Assembly (NCBI GenBank): GCA_002007465.1
Contig: LNAC01000009.1
Location: forward strand, 5,854,824 to 5,918,823
Direction of reading: 5' to 3'
DNA from: Ailurus styani
Taxonomy: Eukaryota > Chordata > Mammalia > Carnivora > Ailuridae
Length of the DNA: 64,000 nt
In this document: positions 24,093 to 36,111 of the stretch, one piece after another
How positions within the stretch are numbered: the first letter of the stretch is position 1
Layout of the letters: every line of letters begins with the position of its first letter
Position numbers and translations under genes: made by a program
Notes under the pieces: model-generated
The model's input: only the letters and a program-made list of their open reading frames with translations
Databases searched by the model: none
Told to the model about the DNA's origin: nothing

Positions 24093-26890
24093 CTCTTGAA
24101 AGAAAAAAAGGGAAAAAACTCCATGTACTAAGAGCTCTTTTAAATTAGATGAAGACCAAATCTTCTAAAATGCTGCCTTTTAATTTTAGGATCTCAATTT
24201 AAAAAGGACCAGAGGAGTATTTCCTGTTAAATGTTCCCACAGTACTTTTCAGAGAGATATTCTAGGCAGTATTGTTAAAAAAGAAAATAAGTGTATCAGT
24301 TCCACTTAGATAACCTTTGGTAATAAACGAACTCCATACACGTTGTGACCTTAGCGCCTGAACTTTCTCATCACATGACTGGCTTGTAAACTGACCTGTG
24401 AGGATGACTGTTGTAGTCCCAGCTAAGAGAGAAATTGGCCAAGTGTCGGAAGGGTAGTCATCAAGCTGGACTTGTCCCGTAATCTCTATTTCTTCATGGC
24501 TGCAATAGAACTTCTCAACAGACTCCCAGAAGCATGAAATGGAGACATGGGAAGGTAAGGAACTAACTGTTTAAGTCTGGGCCCAAATCTGAGGTTTAGA
24601 AATTTTCTTTGAAGGCTTAGAACAAATAGTAGCCTTGAGGGAGGAGGGGAAGCAGTTCACTCTGTTTTTGTGTCTTAGCAGAATTCAGCCAACAAGTTTT
24701 CATGTAAGCAACTGCTGTAAATGTTTTGAGTTGGAGAAAAGTGAGGGAGAAATGTAAACTGATTGTTGTGGTTGATAATTGTAAGAGAAAGAGCAGGCAA
24801 AAAAGAAAAAAAAAAGTGGATTTAAGTTTTATAGTGACTTGAAAAAATGTTTTAACTTAGTTTTACATCACAGTCCTTAGGTAAAGTTTACATTTTAAAA
24901 AATTGTTCTGTTTACCTCTTGACGGAATTTGTTTATATTTTAAATTCCTTAATCCAGTTCACCATCTGTGAAAGCCTTATTTAGTACTGTAATTATCGAT
25001 AGTATTGGGGTCATGAGGCCGTTGATAAGGCAGCCTCATTTCCTTTGGGGGAATTTAGATATTTTATGGTTTGGGGTATAAGACTAAGCCATTGCTAATT
25101 TCTTTTTAAGTAGGTTGTTTTTAAAATGGGTAAGTTCATTTGTGTGTATATGTGTGTGTTTCATTAATAGCAACTAGTTGGTATTACAATTTATATATTC
25201 AGAGATAAGCTCCTACTTGTGTGAGAAAACCCCAGTGCCCCACAACTCTACTATTTGGGCCAGATACACGGTTAAAGAAACAGCTAGAAGATGAATCTTA
25301 GCATTAAAGATTTGCTGTATTTGTTTGCTGTATTTGTAAAATACAGTCTAAGACTTTGCCAAAAGTTTGGTTTCTTGTAGGCAAGCTCTGTTGAGCTATA
25401 GCTGGAAGAGTTTCAGATTTGAGGTAGTTAGTGAACTTCTAGGACATTAACTAATAAAATAGGTAGTCCTAGGAAAGCTTCCTAGCCCCGTGCAGCATGG
25501 CTAACATCTGCCACAGGCAGCTTTGCAGTTTCGTTCTCACTCTGAGGACGCACACAGCCAGGGAAGTGGGACTGATCTCCTCGCAAACATTATTCTTCAT
25601 AGTAATACTCCATGTATATTCTCTCCCAGCACCATATATGCCAGATTTATGACCTCATTGGTTTTTAGTGTCTATTAGTGGAAACAAAAAAGTTTGTAGA
25701 AATTCTCGGTTACATGCAAGCCCTGTTATTTTTATTTTGAACAGCTTCCCTCTTCTTCCCCCAATATTCACAGAAATTCTTTGTATTGTGGATATACTAG
25801 CTTTTCCAGAAAGGAGTCATTTAAGAAGTAAGATTTGCTATGGATACATTGAAACAGGAGTTTAAGGGCAGGCAGAGATACCAGAGCAGTGGTTGCATAA
25901 GTTTGGAAGGGATAGCCCTGGAGGATTTGGATATTTTTTCCAACCAGCTTGAATCTCTTAGTGCTGTATGGTCCACAAGTTCTAAAAGAAAAAAAAAAAA
26001 GGATTTGAAAGGAAAGTTCTCCCTCAGTTGTTATTTAAGTAAGTATTGAAACTTTGATTTTTCCTAGCTGTTCAATGACAGAAAATAACTTATGGTACTA
26101 AAGCAAGAACTTTTATAAAACAAGGAAGCGAATTTTAAAATTTTCAACTAAATCTTCTGTATAAAATTCTAGTGAAGCAAAATGAATTATCCCAGCTGAA
26201 GATCTTTGGAAGCTTAAAAAGCAAAAGCAGACTACTTACAAACGAGTTGAGTGAAAACACTACTGTAAAAAAAGTGTTGCCTGGTTTTAGATATTGGGCC
26301 CTTGTCCATTTAAATTAACCTTTGTCACAGCTGGGCATACAAATGTTTTGTTTTAGTTCACAGAGGGTTAACTCTATTCAAGCTTTCACTGTGGCAGGCC
26401 TGATCTGTGGAGTCATACAATCTGGTCTTTCAGCCCTGCCAGTCGCTAGGCAGGAAGTCTTATTTCTTAAGCTATCTTTCAGAATGGGGGGTTGGGATCT
26501 GGAGAAAGGTGGGGGAAGGGCCTTGGAGCATCTGTAAGGATCAATAACAGAGAGCGAGCCGCAAGAGAGGCCATTGTGCACACTTCAGGATAGATGCAGC
26601 CCTTGTGCATGGCCCCTGCCTGGCAGGACAGACACCTAAAACCAAAACAATGCCACCAAATGAATTCCTTGTGAAAATCAGATTGCTCTTAAAGGAGAAA
26701 ATACTTAAAAGAGTGCCCTTTTAACGTTGGGAATATTCTCATTCCTCAACTTGCTAGGATCATGCAGTCCCCACTAGAAATAACTCCAGATTGATTTTTA
26801 AACGCCTTTTGTCCTCATGCTAATACTGTATTGAATTGGAGAGGGTGATCATTTTGGTCTTAGTCACATGCATCAATGCATTGAGTAATC

Positions 26891-26969
26891 TTTTTCTTTC
26901 TCTCTCTCTCTTTCTCTTCCTTTCTTCCTTTTTCCCTCCTCTTCCTTTCTTCCTTCTTTCTTTTTTATT
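26891..26969 (+). repeat. Polypyrimidine tract
   Basis: 79 bp of C and T almost without interruption (CT, CTTT and CTTC units). Confidence 0.9.
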
Positions 26970-28929
26970 CTAACATTTGCTTTACCCTCCTGGGGTTGGA
27001 AGCATCATTAAGGGAATGAAAAAACTAAAATTTGGTTAGGATTTGAGAAACACATGTGTGAAATCCCTCCCCCAACAGCTGGTATTGGCTCTTGAAACTT
27101 CATCTGAACTAAACAGATGCTCTTAGTGTGTTATTTTGAAATCATTTAAACCAGACTCATAGGCAAGAAATCTACAAAAATCATAGGGTTTATTTTAAAA
27201 TGCATTTAACTCATGATATCATGCCACATCTTAATGCATATTATATGCGGGTGTTAAATAGAGATACCTGAGCTTGGGAAAGTGAGCAGTTCCACCAATG
27301 AAGTTATGATTTTAAAAGCACTACCAAGTTTGTTGTAATTTTATTTCAGTTTTTGAATTCTTCTTTCTCAAACCCACCTGTAACATTCCTTTTTTACTGT
27401 ATCCTTTTTCAGAGGACTAAGGCAGTTGTTCAGTAGGTGCTTTTATGATGCAAATTCTTTATGGCTGTTGGAAAGAGTAATGGAGTCATTGCTGCCTCTC
27501 TCCCACTAAACCCCCAAAGTATTGGTGACAACTGATGGTAACAGCTGTGGAAAATGGAATCATAAAGAGCCTTTAATATCATTCTCGCCATTTGAAATCT
27601 TTCAGGAATAAATGCATAAACCAACTTGGGGTCCATAATGTGACTTGCAGACATGCTAATAGAATAAGGGCAGGGGTGGGGGGCAGGGAGAAAGACCTGC
27701 AGTTGAAATGAGCCCCAAGTTTAATTTATTTTATGCTTCTTGAGTTGAGATGACATAGTCTCCTGGACAGTTTTGAGGCTTGAGAGACTATGTAGACACT
27801 TAACAGGATCATCTGGATATTTTTTAACCCATCTTTCATCTATACCCCCTTTCTGGGGAAAATGATGTACTAAAGAAAATCTAAGTTAATCATCACAGTA
27901 CCTCCTTGATACCATTGTTTTGCCTTTCTGATAAATTATATTCTGCATTAATACTTAAACCAAGGGATCATTTCTTTTAATGGGCATTTTCCAGAGAGGT
28001 ACAAATATTACTAACAAAACTTGGAAGTTCAGTTACCATTTACATTGTATTAAAATAGGGTATGAAACCTACCATGACCCTTTTGAACAATGTGGTCTTT
28101 AATGTGCTTTAAGGGGGGAGGGCCTACTGAAGGAAAAGCCATAAAAGTCTTCAGGGTTCAAGATGAGGTTGGGATTTTAGCCCATTGCTTTTGTCATTTT
28201 CACACACAAACATCACTGCAATCATGTTTGATTTAGCATCCTTAATACAATGAGGTGGGAAAACAAAAGAATATTAGAGGCACAAGCATGGAAACCAAAC
28301 ATTCTCCCTTCCCCCCAAATTTTTTCAGATGGTTCTCTTTTCCCTATCTCCCCTGCTACTATCATTTCTTTTTAAGCCAAAGAAATCAGTTTGTAAGAAT
28401 CTTCTCTCTGCATGCCTCAGTGGTTTGCTTGGGCAATTGAAAAACAAGCCACTCCTCAAATATTTTTTAGCCATGTGAAAAGTCATGTCCCAAAGACTTG
28501 GTAAAAACACCATAATTAGGAAAAATGCATCTACTATTTCAAGGTTGAGAATTTGGGGGCGTTCCCGATGCACAGCTGTTTTACATATTTTGAAAAGCCT
28601 GATAGATGTAAAGGTCATTGCTAACTCTAACAAGGTCTTGATGCTCACACTGTCATCCAAGGACCTTGCATCAATTAGAATGAGAAGCATGGAAGATCAG
28701 GAGTCAACTGACTAGTGGGCCTTTGTGGATTCTCACTGAGGCCAGTAAGAATTCCTATAGGATTTTTAGCCATTAAAATGAAATAAAAACAAAAATAAAA
28801 CCTGCTGCCGCTTTCATGGCCTCTGAGCAGACCTCTTGATCTGTATGGTAAGGACTCATCCCCTGTTGCCCAAGTGGCTCCTAAAAACTTGGCTGCAAGC
28901 ATTGCTTTACTATAGGATTCCCAGTATTG

Positions 28930-29105
28930 GGGAAAGAATCTTAGCAGCCTGATTCTGTCACTTGACCAAGTCAGTTGACCTCTGTGAGCCTCAATTTCCT
29001 CATATGTACAACAGGGGATAGTAATACCAATCTCACAGGGTTGCTCTAAGAATTAAATAAGAGAACCTCTGTCATAGTGCCCAGCACATGCTTAACATGC
29101 CTTGA
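28930..29105 (+). repeat. MIR
   Basis: 'gtgagcctcaatttcctcat', 'caggggatagtaatacc' and 'gtgcccagcacatgctt' follow the MIR order. Confidence 0.85.
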
Positions 29106-29754
29106 CATTGAAATGAGTTTTACAGAATGGCAAGTTTAAGGAGATTAGGAAGGTGAAGATTCTTGGGTGAACCTGTGGTTGGTACTGTTTAATATTCCAA
29201 GTAGAAAAGCCTGCATGCACCCCCATGCCTCCATTGAGTGAACAACATTCAGGGAGGAGTCCTTTGGAAATTTAGCCTTGAAAATGTATAACCAGTGAGA
29301 CAAGCTGCTGAGTCTTCTCCTTTACAACGAGTTGTGCTAATAATCTACTCCTGGGCTAATAAAAATAATTAGTAATGAGAGTGTCTCTGCAAAATTTGTG
29401 GATTTTTTTCCCCTAAGAGAGTCGTTTACAGTTGTGTCAATTGGAAGAAAAAGGAGAGAGGATGGGTTCTTAGTGAGCACACAGATTAAGTAATCGACGG
29501 TAAAGAAAGGATAGTCAGGTTGGTCATCTCCTTCCATGTGTTTGCTAGATAAATAGATGCCAAGATGGTGACTGTGGCCATGTTTAATAGCCCCTTCTCA
29601 GAAACTTTGCCATGAAGTGGTAAAGTTGAGAAAATTGTTAGCATGCTAATCACTGCCCTACTTAACTTCGGAATCTTTGATGTCCCTGCCTTCTGGGGGT
29701 TAAGAGCTTATCATCAGTGGCTCATTATTCTGATCTCTGTGTATAAAATTATAA

Positions 29755-29830
29755 TTTATTTAGCCAACATTCATTGAGCGTTTACTGTGTTCAAATTCCT
29801 GGGAACACAGGTGAATTAGAACTGCAGCTC
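29755..29830 (-). repeat. L2 3'-end scrap
   Basis: 'gccaacattcattgagcgtt' and 'ttcctgggaacacaggtga' resemble the reverse-complement L2 terminus. Confidence 0.5.
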
Positions 29831-30331
29831 TCGGTTTTGAACCACAAAGAGATAGTATCGTTAATGTTGCTTAACAGATATTAGCAATTGCGGGAGACAA
29901 GGAACATTTGGCTGCAAAAGCATTATTCAAAAATGGCAGAGGATTTTTTTTTCACTTTGGGGTCCTGTATTTCTTTGGCTTTTTTTTTTTTTACTAAGCT
30001 TGCTCTGCATTTCTGAAATGTTTTTTTTTCTTCCGAATTTATGGCTCCAAAATAGAATATTCAAACACTTTGCTTAACATAGTAAAATTAGAGTTCTGGA
30101 TTGCAATTGGCAAAAGTGGGGAAATACTCTAAACATCATTACTCTGTTTGCATTCTATTCACTGTTAGCAAAAACATTTTCCTTTTGTGAGGTTCAGCAT
30201 GTTCCCTCAGAGTGATGGCTACGGCATCCTAGCTTTGCTTTTCAAAGGAGTGATAAGTTATGGGTAATTTACTAAATGTCAATTACAGTTCATTAAATAA
30301 CCATCCTACAGCAGATGCATGTTTTGGACAT

Positions 30332-30529
30332 ATTTTTTTTAAAAGATTTTATTTATTTATTTGACAGAGAGAGGCACAGCGAGAGAGGGAACACCAGCAG
30401 GGGGAGTGGGAGAGGGAGAAGCAGGCTCCCCGCTAAGCAGGGAGCCCGATGCGGAGCTCGATCCCAGGACCCTGGGATCATGACCTGACCCGAAGGCAGA
30501 TGCTTAACAACTGAGCCACCCAGTCGCCC
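30332..30529 (-). repeat. CAN-SINE with target-site duplication
   Basis: TGTTTTGGACAT occurs at 30320-30331 and 30530-30541. This copy ends the SINE-free interval. Confidence 0.96.
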
Positions 30530-30541
30530 TGTTTTGGACAT

Positions 30542-31598
30542 TAAAAAAAAAAGTAAACACCATCCCAGTGGCCATTTAATCCCAAAGTGCATGCACATGA
30601 GTTAGTGTGGAAAGAAAAGGTGTGTGAAAGAAAAGCTTGGTACCCAATAGGTGCTAGTCACAGAAGTCTTGGCCACTGTTATTGTCATGAGAGTATATGT
30701 ACATGCACACACACTCATATGCATTGATGGCTTTTATTTTTTACGTTTACAATGAGATAGTTGTTAACTGCTTAGGACTTAGGTTCCTTTTGAATATGAA
30801 GAAATTAATTCTTCCTCAGCACCTTTGCTGTCATGACTATCAGCCTTTTGGAATCATGTACACTAAAATATTTGCCATGAGTGTTTACCAATCTGATACT
30901 AGAGAGAAACTACCCATCATAGAATAGTTTTAATATCATAAGTTCATCATATGTCATATGCTGAAAATTATTTAGATTCAGTTTCTTCATTCTTTATTTC
31001 TACCAACCATTAGTCTTACCCCAAAGTAAGAGAATGATGAATGTCTAGGGAGGAGTAGGGTGAAGGAGTGCTAGTTTTATGAAAGTATTCATTTAGTGCC
31101 TCAGGGCAACAGAATCCTTTTGCTACATTAGTAAAATTGTGTGTGTGTATAGTGTGTGAAGGAATGCTTATATTCCTTGTTTAAGTTTCATGATTTTTGG
31201 TCCTAGTGATGAATGTAGAGAGACTCCACCACTTATTCTGAACATTATTTTACACCTGGAAGTAGTTACAAATGCACTTTTTGGCAAGTAGTATGATAAT
31301 CTCCAATAATGCACATGTCTCTTTTCTGGCCCCATTAAACTAAATCTGGTCAGAAGATTTCCTTTTGGTAAGGCAAAGGAAAATGTGGCAACTACATTTT
31401 CCACTCTCCTAGAGCATATGGTTTTACTTAAAGCATGCTAATTGGTCTCTCTTTCACTAAGACCCTAGAACTGGGGGGACCTGGGGAGCTGAGTACTGAG
31501 CCTTTAAGCATTGGCACAAGGTATCTGGGCTGGCCCACTAGTTTGCCATCTAGAGTCCTTATAAACTGTGCACTTTGATTTGCAAGTAGAGAAGCTAT
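30542..31598. other. Intron, no gene recognised
   Basis: No SINE. Short frames at 30697-30927 (+) and 31168-31404 (-) have no motif. Confidence 0.45.
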
Positions 31599-31734
31599 AC
31601 TCTTCATTCATTCAACTAATATTCACTGATGGTTGCTCTGTGCTTGGTGTATATTGGGGATGCAGAAAAAGTAAGAATCTCTCCCTTTTCTGTGGAGCAT
31701 ACAGTTTAGTAGAGGGAAATAAATAGATAAGTGC

Positions 31735-31759
31735 AATAAAATATTAGAGGAACAATGAT
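31735..31759 (+). repeat. Target-site duplication of the L1, left copy
   Basis: 25 bp beginning AATAAAATATTAGAGG, identical to 31920-31944. The A-rich start of the right copy merges with the L1 tail, so the true duplication may be a few bases shorter. Confidence 0.93.
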
Positions 31760-31919
31760 GGGGGATGGAAGGGTAGGGATAGGGTGGATGGGTTATGGAC
31801 ATTGGGGAGGGTTTGTGCTTTGGTGAATGCTGTGAAAGGTGTAAGCCTGATGATTCACAGACCTGTACCCCTGGGGCAAATAATAATAATAAAAATAAAA
31901 ATAATAAAAATAAAAATAA
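31760..31919 (+). mobile_element. 3'-truncated L1 insertion
   Basis: Only about 160 bp of the L1 3' terminus ('atggacattggggagggttt', 'gaatgctgtgaaaggtgtaa', 'tgattcacagacctgtaccc') and an AAT-rich tail are present. A 25-bp perfect target duplication lies at 31735-31759 and 31920-31944. Extreme 5' truncation and a long duplication are normal for target-primed reverse transcription. The perfect duplication indicates a fairly recent event. Confidence 0.92.
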
Positions 31920-32245
31920 AATAAAATATTAGAGGAACAATGATAGCAATCCTGGAGGGTACAGAGGTTGTACAGAGATAGGAGTGATCATTTTTGTTTG
32001 GGCTGTCAGGTTAGACTTCACTAGGAAGGCATCACGAGGGATTAGTTGACATCTGCCAGGCTGTTAAAGTGGGGAAGGGTCTCCCAGCCAGAAAGAGCAG
32101 CATGGGCAAAGGCATAGCAATATAAAACAACCTGACAGGGTATCCCATGTGTTACAAGTAAGGCCCATAAAGGTTCTAGATGCAAAGGAAGCCCTAGAGA
32201 GAGCTTTAGTTTGTGAATGGATGCCCTTACCCCTGTTGAGCAGAA

Positions 32246-32739
32246 GAGAGCCCTCTTCACATTCCTCTTAATCCACCCCTTGCAAATATATTGAAGAGAT
32301 TAATGTAGTACTTTGCTAGAAGGGAACACAGGTCAGCCTCAGAGCTGGAAGCCTGTGTACCGCTGCTGCTGGGATTTACGGAGAATATGCTGTAACCTTA
32401 CTTAACCTTGTTGCAAATTGCCAGTTCCTTTAAAAGGGAGAGGTCTTGGTTAAATGGTTTTAAGAAGTTATACTCCCTGCCTAGGGCCATCTGTGCTCTG
32501 TGGGAATGTTTCAGACAGAAATGGGCTCTGTGTATTTCTTTTAATGAATGAAGAAATAGAGTCTTAATAATATCTTAGTAATATATTATCTTAATAATAT
32601 CTCTTTCACTAGTTAAGACTAAAAGTTTTCTTTTAGTTTTCGAGGGCAAGTTGTGTATGTTTTTACTAAGATATTCATTGTGTAGTTATCTAGGTGAAAT
32701 AGATGATTAGTGACCAAAGTATTACAATGTTTTTGGTTA
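32246..32739. other. Intron, nothing assigned
   Basis: AT-rich. 'ttaataatatcttagtaata' repeats imperfectly at 32563-32600. Confidence 0.4.
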
Positions 32740-32754
32740 AGTACCATATTTTTA

Positions 32755-32974
32755 TTTTTATTTTTATTTTTATTTTTTTTAAAGATTTTATTTATTTATT
32801 TGACACACAGAGAGAGATCAGATCACAAGTAGGCAGAGAGGCAGACAGAGAGAGAGGAGGAAGCAGGCTCCCTGCTGAGCAGAGAGCCCTATGTGGGCCT
32901 CAATCCCAGGACCCTGAGATCATGACCTGAGCTGAAGGCAGAGGCTTTAATCCACTGAGCCACCCAGGTGCCCT
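32755..32974 (-). repeat. Young CAN-SINE with target-site duplication
   Basis: AGTACCATATTTTTA lies at 32740-32754 and 32975-32989. The tail is (TTTTTA)n, and 'gatcagatcacaag' shows a small internal duplication. Confidence 0.95.
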
Positions 32975-33009
32975 AGTACCATATTTTTAATGGTACTTGG
33001 TAAAGTACC

Positions 33010-33835
33010 AGTTTTTCATTTTAAATTTTATTTTAAAATAAACATGCAGTAAAAATGAGTTTTTGAGGTGCTGTGTCGTTCTGTAAGTATAGATTTGTAG
33101 AACTACCATTATAGTCAAGATACGGAGTAGTTTAACCCCCAGAAACTCCCTCATGCTGCTGTCCCTTCCTGGTCATAACCTCACCTTACTCCTAACCTCC
33201 TAGCAACCATTGGTCAGTCTGTTCTCTGTTTCTTTTTTTTTTTTTTTTTTTAAAGATTTTTTTTTTTTTTTTCACAGNTATTTATTTCACAGAGGGAGAG
33301 AGATCACAAGGAGGCAGAGAGGCAGGCAGAGAGAGAGAGGGGGAAGCAGGCTCCCCGCTGAGCAGGGAGCCCGATGCGGGCCTCGATCCCAGGACCCTGA
33401 GATCATGACCTGAGCCGAAAGCAGAGGCATTAACCCACTGAGCCACCCAGGCGCCCCTGTTCTCTGTTTCTATATTTTTATCTTCCTGACGATGTTATAT
33501 GAGTGGAATTATACAGTATGAAGGCTTTTGAAGCTGGCTTCTTTCACTCAGTATAAATGCCTTTGAAATTCATCTGAGTTGTTACTTGTATCAATGAATA
33601 ATTGATTCTCTTTTTTATTGATGAATAGTATTTCCTTGTATGGTTTGTTGAGCCATTCATCTCTTGGAGAACATTTGAGTTATTTCTAGTTTGGGGTGAT
33701 TATGAATAAAACTGCTATAAACATTCATGTTCAAGTTTGAGTGTGAATCTAAGTTTTCTTTTTTCTGTGATGAATTACCTAAGCGTGGACTCAAGGGGTC
33801 ATATGGTGAGTATATATTTAACTTTATAAGAACCA
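33010..33835 (-). repeat. Old L1 3' region, split by a SINE
   Basis: 'gtatagatttgtagaactac', 'ctggcttctttcactcagta' and 'gatgaatagtatttccttgt' give the reverse complement of an old L1 3' region. Confidence 0.65.
33234..33456 (-). repeat. Young CAN-SINE with N and doubled T run
   Basis: CTGTTCTCTGTTTCT lies at 33219-33233 and 33457-33471. After the T run and 'aaagatt', a second T15 run, 'cacag' and an N at 33278 precede 'tatttatttcacag'. This order is abnormal for the family and may be an assembly or polishing artefact. Confidence 0.93.
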
Positions 33836-33839
33836 AGCA

Positions 33840-34440
33840 AAGTAGGGAGACCAGTAGTAGACCAAATGGTCATTCAAGTGAGAGATGGTAATAGCTTAAA
33901 GTAGTGCTAGTAGTAGCGGAGATGAAGTGTAGATTTGAGATCTGTTTTGGAGGGATAATTGATAGGGTTTGCTGATGGTTTGGACGATGGAATATAAAAC
34001 AAAGGGATTAAGGAGTGACTCCTAGATTTAGGCTTGAATAGCTAATAGATAAGGGTTTCAGTTAGATGAAGAAAATTACCAAGTATAGGAGGTAGGAATA
34101 GAATCTAGAATTACATTCAATAAATTTAAGATGCCTGTTAGAAAACTAAATGGAATGTTAAATAGGCACTTTAGATATCGAGGTCTGAAACTCAAGAGAA
34201 GTTTTTGGTTAAAGTACACTTTGGGGGAATTATCACAATATAGATGCAAGACTGAGTCCTTTAAGGAGAGAATATTGATAGAAAGTATCCCTCAGGACTA
34301 ACCCCTGAAGATATGTCAACATCTAGGAGTTCCAAAGGTATTCAGTAAAAGAGATTGAGAAAGTAGTAGTCTGAGAGAAAATAGGAAAACGTGGAGAGTG
34401 GTATTCTGAAAGCCAAGGGAGGAAAGTGTTACAAAAGGAA
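33840..34440 (-). repeat. L2 interior
   Basis: 'tgagagatggtaatagctta', 'tttgctgatggtttgga', 'gtgactcctagatttaggct' and 'ttaagatgcctgttagaaaa' are in reverse-complement L2 order over 600 bp. Confidence 0.75.
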
Positions 34441-34464
34441 AGAGTTCAGATGCTTGTCCAATTT

Positions 34465-34590
34465 CTTTCATTCATTCAGCAAACATTCCTGAGTACTTTC
34501 ACTTTGTAAAACTCCATGGATAGGCCCCACAGTGATCAGGATGGATAAAGTGCTGGTCCATATAGAGTTTACACATATATTTTAAGGATT
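34465..34590 (-). repeat. L2 3'-end fragment
   Basis: 'tttcattcattcagcaaaca' and 'ggtccatatagagtttac' resemble the reverse-complement L2 terminus. Confidence 0.65.
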
Positions 34591-34867
34591 TCAGTGTGGA
34601 ACTATATAGCAATTCTGAGGACCCATCTATATTCAGTTCTGATATTTAAATTTCAGAAAGTTGCCTTGAACACTTTAACACTCAGGATCCCATAGTATTC
34701 CTAATTTCTGCAAAGAGTTATCAGTTTACTAGAATAGAAAGTGTGGTATGCAAATTCATGTGATCCAGAATAGCGGCCATTGAGTGTTGTATATAGATAG
34801 GTCATCTGAAAGCCAAATGAAAGGCAGAAGCTGCTGAAGTGTAGAGGTTACTAATGCAAACACGCAC

Positions 34868-34970
34868 AAGTTAACTTAAATTCTCTGGACCTCGGTTTCT
34901 CCATCTATAAAGTGAGAATGAGGAACTGGTGTATTCTAAAGCCCCCTGTGGCTTTGAAATTTAATGACTG
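34868..34970 (+). repeat. MIR fragment
   Basis: 'ctggacctcggtttctccat' followed by 'ctataaagtgagaatgagga'. Confidence 0.7.
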
Positions 34971-35320
34971 TATAATCTAGGATCAAGTAATCAGAGGAGT
35001 CACAAATGGCAAAATATGTAATTACAAACACATCAACTCTCAAAGTCAGTAATATCCTCATTAGTGGAACCTTCAGTAGCCATATCAGTCTCTAATTCAG
35101 TGTTTGACGGTGAAAGTACAAGATTTTAACAGTTGAAAGCTATACTATAATGAAAGTCCCTAAGAGTCTCTTTGGAATAAAGGCAAAGACAATTTTCTGT
35201 ATGTACACTTTCCTAAAGGAGATTTTAACAGCTTTGGCTTAACTCTGATGTAATTGCACTGTGTGTGTTTTTACCTAATAGGGACTGTAAATTAAGCTCA
35301 AATTCATGGAAGATATTTCT

Positions 35321-35447
35321 TTTTATTCTCTCTCTCTCTTTTTTAAGACTTTATTTTAAAGTAATATCTACTCCCAATGTGAGGCTCGAATTTGCAATCC
35401 GAAGATCAAGAGTCTCATGCTCTATCAACTGAGCCAACCAGGTGCCC
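35321..35447 (-). repeat. CAN-SINE, short type, with target-site duplication
   Basis: CATGGAAGATATTTCT lies at 35305-35320 and 35448-35463, perfectly duplicated. The tail is CT-rich, then 'aagactttattttaaagtaa'. Confidence 0.94.
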
Positions 35448-35499
35448 CATGGAAGATATTTCTAAAAAGAGAGCTATGGACCCTGGGTGGAGAAATAAT

Positions 35500-35690
35500 A
35501 GCCATAACATAATAAAATGCAACTACATTTGTTGATCCACATCTTCATTTCTGCAGGTCTTTTACATATTTTAATCCCTTCATTTTCACAACAGTTCTGT
35601 AAGATGAATATTTTTATCGTTATAGATAAGGAAATTGAAGCTCAGAGAGATTATCTCACAACTCAAATAGTGACTAGATAGAATACAAAG
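35500..35690 (-). repeat. MIR
   Basis: 'cattttcacaacagttctgt', 'tatagataaggaaattgaag' and 'ctcagagagattatctcaca'. Confidence 0.8.
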
Positions 35691-36111
35691 CTGAGGTTGC
35701 TTTTGCTTTTGACTTTATAATTACAGTAAAAATAAAATATATAAACAAAGAACTCTAAGGACAATTTATTATAGAGTCCCAATAAATAAATTTTTGGTTC
35801 TCTAACCCAAGGAGTAATCTCCAAAACTGCAGGTAGATATAAAGGGAGCAATTATGCTACTGAAGAAAGCCAGATATGTGAAGCTACTCTATCTATACCT
35901 CTCTGGTAGGCAAACCCTGTAGGCCCCAGGCGTGCCAGAGGTGGACATCACTCAGGTGAATTACCATCCTTCTTCATAGGCATGCCGAACTTTAGAGTAT
36001 ATAGGGGACTTTCTTATATATTCCTAATTAGTCCTCATAGGAACTTTTAAGGAGAAATCACTGACCTGATTTTCTGTTGAATATCCTGAGAGAAACTAGT
36101 GGTGATATGAT

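Larger units (their letters stand above)
22701..30319. other. 7.6-kb interval free of CAN-SINEs
   Basis: The longest stretch of the window without a CAN-SINE, against a mean spacing near 1 kb elsewhere. Only a MIR remnant (28930-29105), an L2-like scrap (29758-29830) and a pyrimidine tract (26891-26969) were recognised. No coding exon is visible. Depletion of recent insertions fits selective constraint on regulatory sequence (inference). Confidence 0.75.
31599..32245 (-). repeat. L2, split by an L1 insertion
   Basis: 'attcattcaactaatattca' and 'ttctgtggagcatacagttt' lie before the L1. 'ctaggaaggcatcacgaggg' and 'agcatgggcaaaggcatagc' lie after it, in reverse-complement L2 order. The 72-residue frame at 32042-32260 is repeat-derived. 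Confidence 0.75.
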
